The translations under genes were made by a program, and so were the position numbers. A DNA stretch of 64,000 nt, from NCBI GenBank assembly GCA_030834445.1, contig JAURFC010000001.1:86544-150543 (forward strand), read 5' to 3'. This DNA is from Bacillota bacterium. Its GTDB lineage: Bacteria; Bacillota_I; Bacilli_A; RFN20; CAG-826. Shown in pieces: positions 8,954-18,692 of the stretch; position 1 is the stretch's first letter, and every line of letters begins with the position of its first letter. The notes beneath the pieces were generated by a model that saw only the letters and a list, made by a program, of their open reading frames with translations, did not search any database and was not told where the DNA came from.

Positions 8954-10220
8954 CGCCCTCGTTATTTTTGGAGCAACCGGTGATCTTTGTTTTAATAAAT
9001 TACTTCCTGCGATTGCACAACTCAATCAAGATAATCCGGAATCCATTCACACCGTTTTCCTTGTCGGTCGACAAGTTCAAACGCGTGAGGCTTATTTTGC
9101 CTTAGCAGAAGAAAAAGGATTAAGCCTGGATAAGATTGCCACGTTAGTCCCTAAAATGACCTATGTATACATGCAAGCGGGAGACGGCGAAGATTACGGC
9201 GCTTTGAGTGATGTTTTGCAACCGTATCAAGGGCGTTATTTTTATGTTGCGACCCCGCCGACTATGTATTGGGTCATTTTAGAATCGCTCGTCGATCGAG
9301 GCTTACTGGTTCGCCAGCAAGCAAACCATCGCATTGCGTTTGAAAAACCTTTTGGAGAAGATGGGGCTGCCGCCGATGTTTTAGTCCGTCTTATGACCGG
9401 AAAAATTATAGAAAACCAATTATTTCGTGTCGACCATTATTTAGCAAAACCGATGATCCAAGGGCTTGTCCCTCTACGTCAACGTATGAAAACGTTAGCG
9501 ACGCTCTTTCAAGCACCTACTTTAAAGTATGTAACGCTCAAAGCATTTGAAACCTTGGGCATTTTGTCTCGGGGAAAATTTTATGAAGCAACCGGGGCCA
9601 TGAATGATATGATTCAAAGTCATTTATTATTGACGTTAGCCCAAGCCATCGCGCCCTTAAACGCGCAAGGATCTATAGAACCTGCTGAATTTTTAAAGGG
9701 GTTATCCGTCAATCCTTCTTCGATCAAGCTTGGTCAGTACGAGGGGTATCGTGATGAAGTTCATGTGAATCCTGCCTCCACCACCGAAACCTTTGCCGCG
9801 TTTTCTTTAACCCACCGTGATCCTGATTTGCGCGGCGTTGATTTTTGGATTATGACGGGGAAAAAATGTTCGGAAAAACGAACGGATATCGTCTTTTATT
9901 TTGCCGATGAAGCGTGGTTCCGTATTAAAATTGCCCCCGATATTGGCATGACCTACAACGCCGCATTTAAAGCGTTATGTTCCCCCGCACAACTTAAAGA
10001 ATTAACCCAACTCAATTCCTTACGTTGGACACAAAAAGAAGCGTATGAAACGATTTTTTCAGAATTTATTCTCGGGAATTCCCGGTTATTTCCTTCCTCG
10101 GATGCCATCTTGGCGTCCTGGAACATTATGGAGCAGGCACACCGCCATGCGCCTCTTCCCAAACCATATCATCATGAAAACGATGTTTTAGAAGGAGTGG
10201 TTATCCATGAAACGTTATGA
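8940..10220 (+). CDS. zwf: Glucose-6-phosphate dehydrogenase
   Basis: Zwf makes 6-phosphogluconolactone and NAD(P)H from glucose 6-phosphate. I start at ATG 8940 (MSENNALVIFGATGDLCFNKLLPA), which places the GATGDL nucleotide motif near the N terminus as in the family; an ATG at 8868 would lie deep within gnd. Further motifs are EKPFGED near residue 142 and FRVDHYLAKPMIQ near residue 163, a variant of RIDHYLGKE. At 426 residues it is shorter than the usual 450-500. No 6-phosphogluconolactonase gene is visible. Confidence 0.93.
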   Translation: MSENNALVIFGATGDLCFNKLLPAIAQLNQDNPESIHTVFLVGRQVQTREAYFALAEEKGLSLDKIATLVPKMTYVYMQAGDGEDYGALSDVLQPYQGRYFYVATPPTMYWVILESLVDRGLLVRQQANHRIAFEKPFGEDGAAADVLVRLMTGKIIENQLFRVDHYLAKPMIQGLVPLRQRMKTLATLFQAPTLKYVTLKAFETLGILSRGKFYEATGAMNDMIQSHLLLTLAQAIAPLNAQGSIEPAEFLKGLSVNPSSIKLGQYEGYRDEVHVNPASTTETFAAFSLTHRDPDLRGVDFWIMTGKKCSEKRTDIVFYFADEAWFRIKIAPDIGMTYNAAFKALCSPAQLKELTQLNSLRWTQKEAYETIFSEFILGNSRLFPSSDAILASWNIMEQAHRHAPLPKPYHHENDVLEGVVIHETL

Positions 10221-10824
10221 TGTCACCATGCCCATCACGCCGACGATGATGGTGTATAAAAACAAAGAGGAAAAGAAACCCATTTTTCACGTAGATGATC
10301 AGTTAGCTGCCGGAAAAAGCTATGAAACCACCTTGACGATGAACCTTCATACCGGGACACATATGGATTTTCCCTTACACATGCAAAAAAACGGATCCAC
10401 CTCCACCGGTTTTGACCCATCTACCTTATTACGGATGGTGCGTGTTATTGAACTTCGTCAGACAAACATCATTGAAAAAAAACATCTCGAAACACTGGGA
10501 TTACGTCGGGGTGATTTTATTTTATTCAAAACCGACAATTCCTTTATCGAAACATTTGCCTTTGATTTTACGTTTGTTTCTCAGGACGCTGCGTTTTATT
10601 TAGTGACGTGTGGCATTGCGGGTGTGGGTATTGATGCGTTAGGAATTGAGCGAGATCAACCCGAACATCAAACCCATCATACCTTCATGAATGCCGGTAT
10701 TTTGATTCTTGAAGGATTACGTTTAAAAGACGTTCCTGCAGGGGATTATTACATGATAGCCCTACCCTTATCGATTCCGAATCGGGATGCCTTACCACTT
10801 CGCGTGTTACTTGAGGCTCGTTAA
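10207..10824 (+). CDS. Cyclase-family metal-dependent hydrolase (kynurenine formamidase-like)
   Basis: The 205-residue protein belongs to the cyclase superfamily that includes bacterial kynurenine formamidase. The metal-binding signature HTGTHMDFPLHM lies near residues 49-60, and a second conserved region GIAGVGIDALGIE sits near residue 138, followed by HHTFMNAGILILEGL. The start overlaps the zwf stop by 14 nt and the next gene is fmt, 1 nt away, so it is cotranscribed with them. No tryptophan-catabolism gene is present in the window, so the substrate is unknown. Confidence 0.8.
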   Translation: MKRYDVTMPITPTMMVYKNKEEKKPIFHVDDQLAAGKSYETTLTMNLHTGTHMDFPLHMQKNGSTSTGFDPSTLLRMVRVIELRQTNIIEKKHLETLGLRRGDFILFKTDNSFIETFAFDFTFVSQDAAFYLVTCGIAGVGIDALGIERDQPEHQTHHTFMNAGILILEGLRLKDVPAGDYYMIALPLSIPNRDALPLRVLLEAR

Positions 10825-10825
10825 C

Positions 10826-11761
10826 ATGACGCGAAAACCTCGTTTCCTACTCATGGGTACTCCTATGCCTGCAAAAAAAGTGTTTGAAGTCATACTTCAA
10901 GCAGGGTATGAAGTCGTTGGCATCGTGTGTCAACCGGATAAAATAACCGGACGGAATCAAACCCTGGAAAAACCACCGACCAAACGTCTAGCAGAACACT
11001 ATGGTATTCCTGTCTTTCAACCGAAAAAAATTAAAGAAGATCCCGGAGAAATCCTTTCCTTAGATATCGATTACATTCTCACGCTTGCCTATGGCCAAAT
11101 TGTCCCACAAACCGTGTTAGATCTTCCAAAATATGGCGCGTATAATCTCCATGGGAGTTTATTGCCGCTTTTACGCGGCGCCTCTCCACTTCATTATGCG
11201 CTCATTGAAGGGTTTCAAGAAACGGGTGTGACGTTAATGAAAATGGTTCTTTCCATGGATGCTGGGGACATGCTAACCCATGAAATCATTCCGGTTCATG
11301 AAAATGACACCTATACTTCGCTCCTTCAACGGTTTACTAAGGTCACGCAAACATTTATTTTAAAACAGCTTCCCTTATTGATTTCCAATCAATTAAAGCC
11401 GATACCACAAGATACCTCAAAGGTGACCTTTGCGCCCCTGATCAAAAAAGACCAAGAACATTTGGATTTAACCTTGCCACCCCAACGCTTTCTTGGCTGG
11501 GTCAAAGCATTATCCGAAGAACCTGGAGGGTATGTTCTTCTTGATGGAAAAAAATTAAAACTCTTTGATGTGTCCGTGGAAGCATGGACGATGCTTCATC
11601 CATTAGGAACAATCCTTGAACTTCAACCAACCGGTTTACGTCTTCAAGGTCAAGGGGCGGTTTATTGTATTAAAACCGTGCAACTTGAAGGAAAAACACG
11701 TCAACCCGTTTCTGTGATCGCCCATGGGTATGCTCATTGGGTAGGTCGATGTGTCCAATAA
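10826..11761 (+). CDS. fmt: Methionyl-tRNA formyltransferase
   Basis: Fmt formylates initiator Met-tRNA with 10-formyltetrahydrofolate. The start at 10826, one base after the preceding stop, gives 311 residues beginning MTRKPRFLLMGTPMPA; an upstream in-frame start would overlap the cyclase gene. The formyltransferase motif NLHGSLLPLLRGASPLHYAL near residue 107 and GVTLMKMVLSMDAGDML near residue 134 are diagnostic, and a C-terminal OB-like domain follows. No peptide deformylase gene neighbours it here. Confidence 0.94.
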   Translation: MTRKPRFLLMGTPMPAKKVFEVILQAGYEVVGIVCQPDKITGRNQTLEKPPTKRLAEHYGIPVFQPKKIKEDPGEILSLDIDYILTLAYGQIVPQTVLDLPKYGAYNLHGSLLPLLRGASPLHYALIEGFQETGVTLMKMVLSMDAGDMLTHEIIPVHENDTYTSLLQRFTKVTQTFILKQLPLLISNQLKPIPQDTSKVTFAPLIKKDQEHLDLTLPPQRFLGWVKALSEEPGGYVLLDGKKLKLFDVSVEAWTMLHPLGTILELQPTGLRLQGQGAVYCIKTVQLEGKTRQPVSVIAHGYAHWVGRCVQ

Positions 11762-14099
11762 AACGATGAAACGAACGTTGGACGTATCCGTCCACGACAT
11801 CGTGGATTTAATTTTACGAACTGGCGACTTAGACAGTCGCATTTTTAATCGTTCGACGATGCAAGAAGGCTCCAAGATGCATATCCAATACCAACGTGAA
11901 CATGCTCAGCCGGGGTATCAAGCCGAAGTTGACCTTCATACCTCCTGGACGAAAGGGGAATTAACCTTCGCGATTTCCGGACGAGCCGATGGTCTGTATG
12001 AAGCGGAAGATGGTCTTCACATTGAAGAAATTAAAACCACGGTTGCACCGTTAGAAACGTTTCATGCGCAACATGAACCTTGGCATTTGGGCCAAGCGCT
12101 TTTTTACGCTTGGATGTACTTACAGTCACACGTTTTTACCACGATTCATATTGACCTTTACTACGCCCATCAAACGAATAAAGATACGCTACGAAAAACC
12201 TACATGTTTACCCCAGAAGAAGTGGAACACGATGTATCTCGTGTGTTGGAAGAATTTTATGAATTTTATCAACCCCTCCTACAACATCAAGACGACTTAA
12301 AAGAGACCGTTAAGGACTTACAATTTCCCTTTAAAAACTTTCGTCATGGGCAACGCGAACTTGCTAAATATGTCTATGGCGTAGCCCAACAAGGGGGGCG
12401 GCTTTTTGTGGAAGCACCGACCGGCATTGGAAAAACCATTTCCACCTTATTTCCCTTTGTCAAACAACTGGGAAATCACTTAGAAAAAGTATTTTATTTC
12501 ACTGCGAAAAATTCAGGAAAACAGGCCGCGGTGGAAGCATGTGAACGGTTGCAAATCCAAATTCCGCATTTACGTTATTTAGTCATTACCGCGAAAGATC
12601 AAGCCAGTTTTTGCCCACGGGGTAAAATCAATCCCGATGATTGCTTGTATGCGCGTGGATATTATGATCGGATTAAAGATGCCTTACATGATGCCCTCAA
12701 TCATGCCTCCTCCTTTACGTTAGAAACCATTCAGTTTTATGCGGAAAAACATCAGGTGGAACCTTTTGAATTTTCTTTGGATTTAAGTTTATTTGTCGAT
12801 GTGATCATCGCTGATTACAACTATTTATTTGATCCTTCCGCCTATTTGCGTCGGTTTTTTGAAGCCCACCCGGAACGGTATGCGGTCCTCGTGGATGAAG
12901 CGCATAACCTTGTAGAACGCAGTCGCGAAATGTATTCTAGTGTGTTTACCGATGCGATGATGCACGAATTAAAGAAGATGCACAAAGGCACGTTTTCTAA
13001 ACCCCTGAAACAGGCGATTCAAAAACTTGAAAAACAATGGACGATATTGTTAAAAGAGGCGACCTTACCGTGTGTGATTCCTTCCCCTAAAACCTGGTTG
13101 AATCGTCTTAATGATTTTCTTTTACTTGCCCAAGCCGAAATGAAAGCCATGCAAGCCTCGTTCCCCGAAACGATGATGGATGCGTATTTTAAATGCTTAC
13201 GCTTTTCCCGCATGGTGGAGTTATATGATGATCAATATGTGTACACGATGACGCAGGATGGTGAGCACCCGACACTAACTTTACTTTGTTTAGATTCTTC
13301 CCATCATCTTCGTCGCATCAGTCAACAACTTAAAGGCGCAGTATTCTTTTCGGCGACCTTATCCCCATTATCGTATTATTTGCCCATGCTCGGAGCAGAA
13401 TCAACCGATCCGGTCTTGCAATTACCCTCCCCCTTTCGACCAGAAAACTTCCTCATTATGATTGCCAGTCGTGTGCAAACAACGTTAAAAAAACGCCAAG
13501 ACACCATCCATGAAGTAACGCTTTATTTAGAACAGTTCATTACGGGAAAACTCGGTAATTACTTATTTTTCTTTCCTTCATATCAATACTTAGAAGCGGT
13601 GAAGGCGGCCTTTCATGCGCCAGAACATACCGAAGTACTTGGTCAACATCAAGGCATGAACTTCGAAGAACGAGACGCTTTTTTACAAAAATTTACCCAT
13701 CAACCGCAAAAAACGACGATTGGTTTTGCCGTCTTAGGCGGCGTTTTTTCCGAAGGGATTGATCTAGTCGCTGATCGTTTGATTGGCGTAGCGATTGTCT
13801 CGGTTGGCCTACCCGGATTATCGTTTCATCGTGATTTGTTGGTGAAATATTTTGATGATCAAGCGCGACAAGGTTTTCAATTTGCCTATGGTTATCCCGC
13901 GATGAATAAAGTTTTACAAGCACTGGGACGGGTCATTCGTTCCGAAGATGACCGTGGCGTAGCCTTATTGCTCGATGCCCGGTATTTGCATCCGGATTAT
14001 CAACCGATTTTTCAACGGTATCCAACCTATGATGTAATTTTGTCACCGGATGAGTGTTTGGATGCGGTACATGCGTTCTTTGCCCAAGACAAACAGTAG
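11751..14099 (+). CDS. PD-(D/E)XK nuclease / XPD-like DEAH helicase fusion
   Basis: The 782-residue protein combines a RecB-like nuclease module (D80 in GRAD, E93-I-K95, then LGQALFYAW) with a superfamily 2 XPD/DinG-type helicase: Walker A APTGIGKT (222-229), DEAH box 382-385, SATLSP, and a C-terminal QALGRVIRSEDDRG motif VI. It is presumably a DNA repair enzyme. GTG 11751 overlaps the fmt stop; ATG 11766 is an alternative. Of the four cysteines that normally hold the XPD [4Fe-4S] cluster in this family, only C298 aligns; the other positions read S286, I293 and E337, although C288 lies nearby. Confidence 0.85.
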   Translation: MSNKTMKRTLDVSVHDIVDLILRTGDLDSRIFNRSTMQEGSKMHIQYQREHAQPGYQAEVDLHTSWTKGELTFAISGRADGLYEAEDGLHIEEIKTTVAPLETFHAQHEPWHLGQALFYAWMYLQSHVFTTIHIDLYYAHQTNKDTLRKTYMFTPEEVEHDVSRVLEEFYEFYQPLLQHQDDLKETVKDLQFPFKNFRHGQRELAKYVYGVAQQGGRLFVEAPTGIGKTISTLFPFVKQLGNHLEKVFYFTAKNSGKQAAVEACERLQIQIPHLRYLVITAKDQASFCPRGKINPDDCLYARGYYDRIKDALHDALNHASSFTLETIQFYAEKHQVEPFEFSLDLSLFVDVIIADYNYLFDPSAYLRRFFEAHPERYAVLVDEAHNLVERSREMYSSVFTDAMMHELKKMHKGTFSKPLKQAIQKLEKQWTILLKEATLPCVIPSPKTWLNRLNDFLLLAQAEMKAMQASFPETMMDAYFKCLRFSRMVELYDDQYVYTMTQDGEHPTLTLLCLDSSHHLRRISQQLKGAVFFSATLSPLSYYLPMLGAESTDPVLQLPSPFRPENFLIMIASRVQTTLKKRQDTIHEVTLYLEQFITGKLGNYLFFFPSYQYLEAVKAAFHAPEHTEVLGQHQGMNFEERDAFLQKFTHQPQKTTIGFAVLGGVFSEGIDLVADRLIGVAIVSVGLPGLSFHRDLLVKYFDDQARQGFQFAYGYPAMNKVLQALGRVIRSEDDRGVALLLDARYLHPDYQPIFQRYPTYDVILSPDECLDAVHAFFAQDKQ

Positions 14100-14119
14100 C
14101 AATTTCCCTTAAAAATCGT

Positions 14120-14125
14120 TATGAT
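14120..14125 (+). promoter_or_regulatory. Putative -10 element for lepA
   Basis: TATGAT lies 12 nt before the lepA ATG. Initiation at the usual distance would leave about 6 nt of leader and no room for a Shine-Dalgarno sequence, and none is visible. I see no convincing -35 element. This is one of several very short-leader promoters in the window. Confidence 0.45.
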
Positions 14126-14137
14126 AACTAAGTAATT

Positions 14138-15943
14138 ATGGGCTATAACGCACGAAATATACGTAACTTCTCCATCATCGCGCACATCGATCATGGTAAA
14201 TCCACCTTAGCCGATCGTCTCATTGAAATGACCGGAACGCTGAGCAAACGGGAAATGAAAGCCCAGCTTTTAGATTCGATGGATTTAGAACGTGAACGGG
14301 GGATTACGATTAAACTCACCACCGTCACACTTGATTATGTGGCCAAAGACGGTCAACTTTATACCTTTAACTTAATTGATACGCCTGGACACGTCGATTT
14401 CACTTATGAAGTTTCACGTTCCTTAGCAGCCTGTGAAGGGGCATTACTCGTTGTCGATGCTTCCCAAGGTGTTGAAGCCCAAACGCTCGCCAATGTGTAT
14501 TTAGCCGTCGATAACGACTTAGCGATCGTTCCCATTATTAATAAAATCGACTTACCATCGGCAGATCCTGAACGTGTCAAAGCCGAAATAAAACGTCGCA
14601 TTGGGATTGATGCAGACGATGCACTTCCTATTTCCGCAAAAACCGGACTCGGGGTGGATCATGTTCTTGAACGGATTATCACTGCCATTCCTTCTCCCAG
14701 CGGTCAATTCGATTCACCATTAAAAGCACTCATTTTTGATTCTTTTTATGATGCGTATCGTGGCGTTGTCATTTTAATTCGCATCATGGAAGGTCAGGTC
14801 CAATTAGGGGATAAAATTTTACTCATGTCGAGTCAGAAAACCTATGACGTCACTGAACTCGGCATCTTCCGACCAAATCAAGAAAAAAAAGACATTCTGC
14901 GTGCGGGGGAAGTTGGTTATCTTGCTGCCCAAATCCGCGATATTAAAGATGTGCGATCGGGGGAAACCGTCACCCTCATAGACAACCCGACCCCGCAACC
15001 TTTACCGGGGTATCGCCATATGAACCCGATGGTTTTCTGTGGTCTATACCCTGTGGATGGAAAAAAATATACCGACTTAAAAGATGCATTAGCCAAGTTA
15101 GCCTTATCAGACGCGAGTTTACAGTATGAACCAGAAACCTCACAAGCGCTTGGTTTTGGTTTTCGTTGTGGCTTTTTAGGGTTACTGCATATGGACGTCA
15201 TTCAAGAACGGTTAGAACGTGAATACCAGTTAAATTTAATTCTGACGGCACCTTCGGTTGTGTATCACGTTCATCTCAATGACGGTTCGATGCTTACGCT
15301 CGATAATCCGAGTAAATTACCACATCCCACGCTCATTAAAGAAATTGCCGAACCCTATGTCAAAGCGATGATTACAACCCCTCAAGATTATGTAGGCAAT
15401 CTCATGGAATTATGCCAAGCACGACGCGGCATTTACACCGATCTAGAATATGTGGATGAAACGCGAATGATCCTTCATTACGAAATTCCTTTAGCTGAAG
15501 TCGTTTATAACTTTTTTGATAAACTAAAAAGCTTATCCAAAGGCTATGCTTCCTTTGATTATCAACTCTCAGATTATAAAGTGGGCAATTTAGCGAAAAT
15601 GGATATTCTCCTCAATGCGGAAGCGATTGATGCTTTATCTACGATTGTTCATAAACCTTCCGCCTATGCCCGTGGATCGGTGATCGTCGAAAAACTCAAA
15701 GAAATTATTCCCCGACAACAATTTGAAATTCCTGTCCAAGCGGCGATTAATGGCAAAGTCATTGCCCGCACGGACATTAAAGCCATGCGTAAAGATGTGT
15801 TAGCGAAATGTTATGGGGGCGATATTTCCCGTAAACGGAAACTTTTAGACAAGCAAAAAGAAGGAAAAAAACGCATGAAAAACATTGGTTCCGTCGAAGT
15901 TCCTCAAGAAGCGTTTATGACAGTTCTTTCCATTGACGACTAA
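14138..15943 (+). CDS. lepA: Translation elongation factor 4 (LepA)
   Basis: LepA is the ribosome-associated GTPase thought to act on initiation or elongation under stress. The 601 residues match the family length. GTPase motifs are AHIDHGKST (G1), RGITI (G2), DTPGHVDF (G3), NKIDLPSA (G4) and SAKTG (G5), followed by EF-G-like domains and the LepA-specific C-terminal domain with [16 protein letters not shown] near residue 550. It begins a new transcription unit after the helicase gene and precedes hemW, as in Bacillus, with two small insertions between. Confidence 0.97.
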   Translation: MGYNARNIRNFSIIAHIDHGKSTLADRLIEMTGTLSKREMKAQLLDSMDLERERGITIKLTTVTLDYVAKDGQLYTFNLIDTPGHVDFTYEVSRSLAACEGALLVVDASQGVEAQTLANVYLAVDNDLAIVPIINKIDLPSADPERVKAEIKRRIGIDADDALPISAKTGLGVDHVLERIITAIPSPSGQFDSPLKALIFDSFYDAYRGVVILIRIMEGQVQLGDKILLMSSQKTYDVTELGIFRPNQEKKDILRAGEVGYLAAQIRDIKDVRSGETVTLIDNPTPQPLPGYRHMNPMVFCGLYPVDGKKYTDLKDALAKLALSDASLQYEPETSQALGFGFRCGFLGLLHMDVIQERLEREYQLNLILTAPSVVYHVHLNDGSMLTLDNPSKLPHPTLIKEIAEPYVKAMITTPQDYVGNLMELCQARRGIYTDLEYVDETRMILHYEIPLAEVVYNFFDKLKSLSKGYASFDYQLSDYKVGNLAKMDILLNAEAIDALSTIVHKPSAYARGSVIVEKLKEIIPRQQFEIPVQAAINGKVIARTDIKAMRKDVLAKCYGGDISRKRKLLDKQKEGKKRMKNIGSVEVPQEAFMTVLSIDD

Positions 15944-15985
15944 AAGACATAATCTACTAATTTTCTACTATTTATTTCTCCATTA

Positions 15986-15994
15986 TGGTATAGT
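15986..15994 (+). promoter_or_regulatory. Extended -10 promoter of the Fic-like gene, leaderless
   Basis: The extended -10 motif TGG followed by TATAGT ends 6 nt before ATG 16001. With standard spacing the first transcribed base would be the A of the start codon. There is no Shine-Dalgarno sequence between, so the mRNA is predicted to be leaderless. Confidence 0.6.
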
Positions 15995-16000
15995 ACGAGT

Positions 16001-17287
16001 ATGCCTGTCGCAGATTTAGCCATTCGTTTTACCGAAGAAACCTATGCAACCAAAGCTGATGTTGCTCGTGCTTTAGGCACGTCGGTGGTCGAACCCATAT
16101 GGCAAACGATTGAAACGTATCGCCAATCCTTTGAACGTGTCCTACGCTTAACAAGCATTGATAAACAACCTTTACGGCTCATATTGTCCCCATCCTTATT
16201 GGAACGCATTCACCGCTTAGAACGGTTGATGCTCAAAGCGATGGGTCGCACCCAAAACGCCAACGCATTCACGAACTTTACTTCCGAACAAAAAGCATTT
16301 CTTATACCTGTCTTACAACCACTTGCAAAACGTTATGGAGCCTCAACTTCAGAACGTAAACTCGGTTATATCATTGATCAAAAACCGATTGAAGAACCTG
16401 GTTTTGATGTCGTTCACCATTATTTTCACGCGCTTTCGCATAGTGTAGAAAAAAGGATGTCACCGTTGAATGAAGAATGGATTTTGGCGATGTTAACGCA
16501 TTTCCATGGAACCGATAACTTACCGAGTTTTTACCGCGAAAAAGAATTAACTGATCGCCCAAAAAGTTTAGTGGCACGTATTTATGAAGCCGCACCATAT
16601 CCCCAAATTGAATCCTTAATGACCACCCTCATGCAGTATGTAGAAAATACGTCCTATTCGTCGCTTTTAGTAGCGATGATTGCTTGTTTTTATGTTGATT
16701 ATGTCAAACCTTTTGAAAGCTTTAACGATGAAATGAGTGTGCTGACGTGTAAAAACATTTTGATGCAATCGGGATGGGAAAGTCTTGCGGCCTATCTTCC
16801 TTTAGAAGGGGTGATGGATGCTCCCGCCTTTTCTTCCATCTGTCAAGAAGTTCAAAAAACGAAAGATGTGACCTATTTTGTCATGTTTTTACTTCCAGTT
16901 TTTGAAGACGCCATCCACGCGATGCTGAATCAATGGACGCAAACCCAAATCGAGGTTATTCAACAAGAACAACGACAACCGGATCCTACTCCGCTTGTCA
17001 CCAATCTTCCTTCCGAACCTGTCAGTCCAAGTGTTCATCAAGAAATTGATGCCAATCGTTATCAAACCTCGTTATTAGAAACCCACCCAAGTATGCGCAA
17101 AGCAGAAGCGTATTTTTACGCTCGCCATCGCGAAAAAGGGAAGTTTTATACGATTGCCCAATTCAAAACACTGATGGGATGTGCGTATGAAACGGCGCGA
17201 ACGTCGATGGAACATTTAGTGGAATTAGGGTATTATCGTAAAGAACAATACAAAAATAAGTATGTGTACACCCCCCAAGGAGATTAA
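16001..17287 (+). CDS. Degenerate Fic-domain protein with C-terminal winged helix
   Basis: The 428-residue protein has no close named homolog I recognise, but residues 205-265 read as a Fic core: a helix with LMTTLMQYVE, a second helix LLVAMIACFYVDYV, then KPFESFNDE at 236-244 where active Fic enzymes have HPFx[DE]GNGR. The catalytic His is Lys, and the Gly-Asn-Gly-Arg anion-binding loop is lost apart from the Asn. The last ~60 residues (TIAQFKTLMGCAYETARTSMEHLVELGYY) look like the winged helix found at the end of many Fic proteins. It is probably a non-catalytic or regulatory protein, located between lepA and hemW. Confidence 0.6.
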   Translation: MPVADLAIRFTEETYATKADVARALGTSVVEPIWQTIETYRQSFERVLRLTSIDKQPLRLILSPSLLERIHRLERLMLKAMGRTQNANAFTNFTSEQKAFLIPVLQPLAKRYGASTSERKLGYIIDQKPIEEPGFDVVHHYFHALSHSVEKRMSPLNEEWILAMLTHFHGTDNLPSFYREKELTDRPKSLVARIYEAAPYPQIESLMTTLMQYVENTSYSSLLVAMIACFYVDYVKPFESFNDEMSVLTCKNILMQSGWESLAAYLPLEGVMDAPAFSSICQEVQKTKDVTYFVMFLLPVFEDAIHAMLNQWTQTQIEVIQQEQRQPDPTPLVTNLPSEPVSPSVHQEIDANRYQTSLLETHPSMRKAEAYFYARHREKGKFYTIAQFKTLMGCAYETARTSMEHLVELGYYRKEQYKNKYVYTPQGD

Positions 17288-17290
17288 TGT

Positions 17291-17602
17291 ATGTTACGTT
17301 TCATGTCGTCGTTAAATGGTGCCTTTGATATCTTGCTGTTACTCGCGATTTTTGGTGCTGTCGGTTTTGTCGCCTACTACATTCGCAAAACCTTTTATCC
17401 TGCACCTTGGGATAACAAAAAAGTCGATCCCAAAACAGCAGCGAAAGAAGAACTTGAACGTGTTTTAATACCCCTTGATCAACCTTTAAAATCTTCGGAA
17501 GCAAAAGAACCAGTGACCCAAAAACCGGTCGTCAAAAAGACGACGGCCAAAAAAACCACGACCAAACGTCGTTCCTCCTCTTCAAAAAACGTTGAACGCT
17601 AA
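17291..17602 (+). CDS. Small single-pass membrane protein with Lys/Thr-rich tail
   Basis: The 103-residue product has one predicted membrane helix (about residues 12-30, FDILLLLAIFGAVGFVAYYI), then a charged segment and a basic low-complexity tail of repeated KKTTAKKTTTKRRSSSS, probably cytoplasmic. An AAGGAG site precedes the ATG, which lies 3 nt after the Fic-like gene's stop, so the two are likely cotranscribed. It overlaps hemW by 11 nt. I do not recognise the family. Confidence 0.75.
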   Translation: MLRFMSSLNGAFDILLLLAIFGAVGFVAYYIRKTFYPAPWDNKKVDPKTAAKEELERVLIPLDQPLKSSEAKEPVTQKPVVKKTTAKKTTTKRRSSSSKNVER

Positions 17603-18692
17603 AGCTCTTTACCTTCACGTTCCCTTTTGTGATCACATTTGTCATTATTGTGATTTCACCAAAATGCTGACCAATCCAAAAATCACCTTGGATTATGTTC
17701 ATATGGTCCTTCGTGAACTTGAATCGTATCCTTTCACCGTTTTTGACTCGATTTTTATTGGCGGAGGTACACCCACTGCCCTTACCGTCTCCGAATGGAT
17801 GCCATTATTAGAGGCGCTTTCCTCTCGTCGTCATGCCCAAACGGAATGGACCATTGAATGTAATTTTGAAAGCACCACCGAAGAAAAATTACGCTTATTT
17901 CAACGTTTTGGCGTCAATCGCCTTTCCTTTGGGGTGCAAACTTTTGATGAATCAGCACTCATCGGTTTAAACCGTCATCATTCCGCACACGATATTGTCG
18001 AAGGAATTACTATGGCAAAACGGGTTGGGTTTAAGCATATCAATATTGATTTAATTTATGATTTACCCAACGTGAGTGATGACCAACTTCAACGCGATTT
18101 AGATGCTTTTTTAAAACTGGATGTCGATCATATTTCTACCTACGCCCTGACCGTTCATCCGGGAACCGTGTTTGGCATACGAGGTGTTCGTCAAGCCACG
18201 GATGAAGTTTCACGCGCCCATTATGAAACGATTTATCAGACGTTAACCAAGCACGGTTATGAGCGTTATGAAGTGAGTAACTTTGCGCGTCATGGTGCGT
18301 ATTCTCGTCATAATCAAACGTACTGGCGCGATGAAAATTATCTCGGGATTGGTTTAGGGGCATCGGGATATCTACATCCCCGTCGCTATACCAACACCAA
18401 AAGTATGAAACGCTACCTCGCGGGTGAGTGGATGGGTCAAGAAGAACAACTCACCCCCAACATGGAAATGTTTGAATATCTCATGTTGAATTTACGGATG
18501 AAAGAAGGCTTTTTATTAACGTCTTTCGCCCAGCGTTTTCACCAGTCATTCCAAGAAACGTTTGCAGAATCGCTTAAAAAACTCGTTGAAAAGAAGTTAC
18601 TCTTCGTGGATTCCTTTCGATGCTTTGCTACCTTCGAGGGCATGATGCTTCTTGATTACGTAGTCATCGAACTTACAAAAACAAAAATTTAG
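17592..18692 (+). CDS. hemW: HemW-like radical SAM protein
   Basis: HemW (formerly annotated as oxygen-independent coproporphyrinogen oxidase) is a radical SAM protein implicated in heme delivery. The 366-residue protein has the cluster motif CDHICHYCDF (C-x3-C-x2-C) immediately after the start, IGGGTPTAL near residue 54, and RLSFGVQTFDE near residue 111. Translation most likely starts at TTG 17592, which puts the motif at the usual distance from the N terminus. Its position just upstream of hrcA is the Bacillus arrangement. No other heme genes are in view. Confidence 0.9.
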   Translation: MNAKALYLHVPFCDHICHYCDFTKMLTNPKITLDYVHMVLRELESYPFTVFDSIFIGGGTPTALTVSEWMPLLEALSSRRHAQTEWTIECNFESTTEEKLRLFQRFGVNRLSFGVQTFDESALIGLNRHHSAHDIVEGITMAKRVGFKHINIDLIYDLPNVSDDQLQRDLDAFLKLDVDHISTYALTVHPGTVFGIRGVRQATDEVSRAHYETIYQTLTKHGYERYEVSNFARHGAYSRHNQTYWRDENYLGIGLGASGYLHPRRYTNTKSMKRYLAGEWMGQEEQLTPNMEMFEYLMLNLRMKEGFLLTSFAQRFHQSFQETFAESLKKLVEKKLLFVDSFRCFATFEGMMLLDYVVIELTKTKI

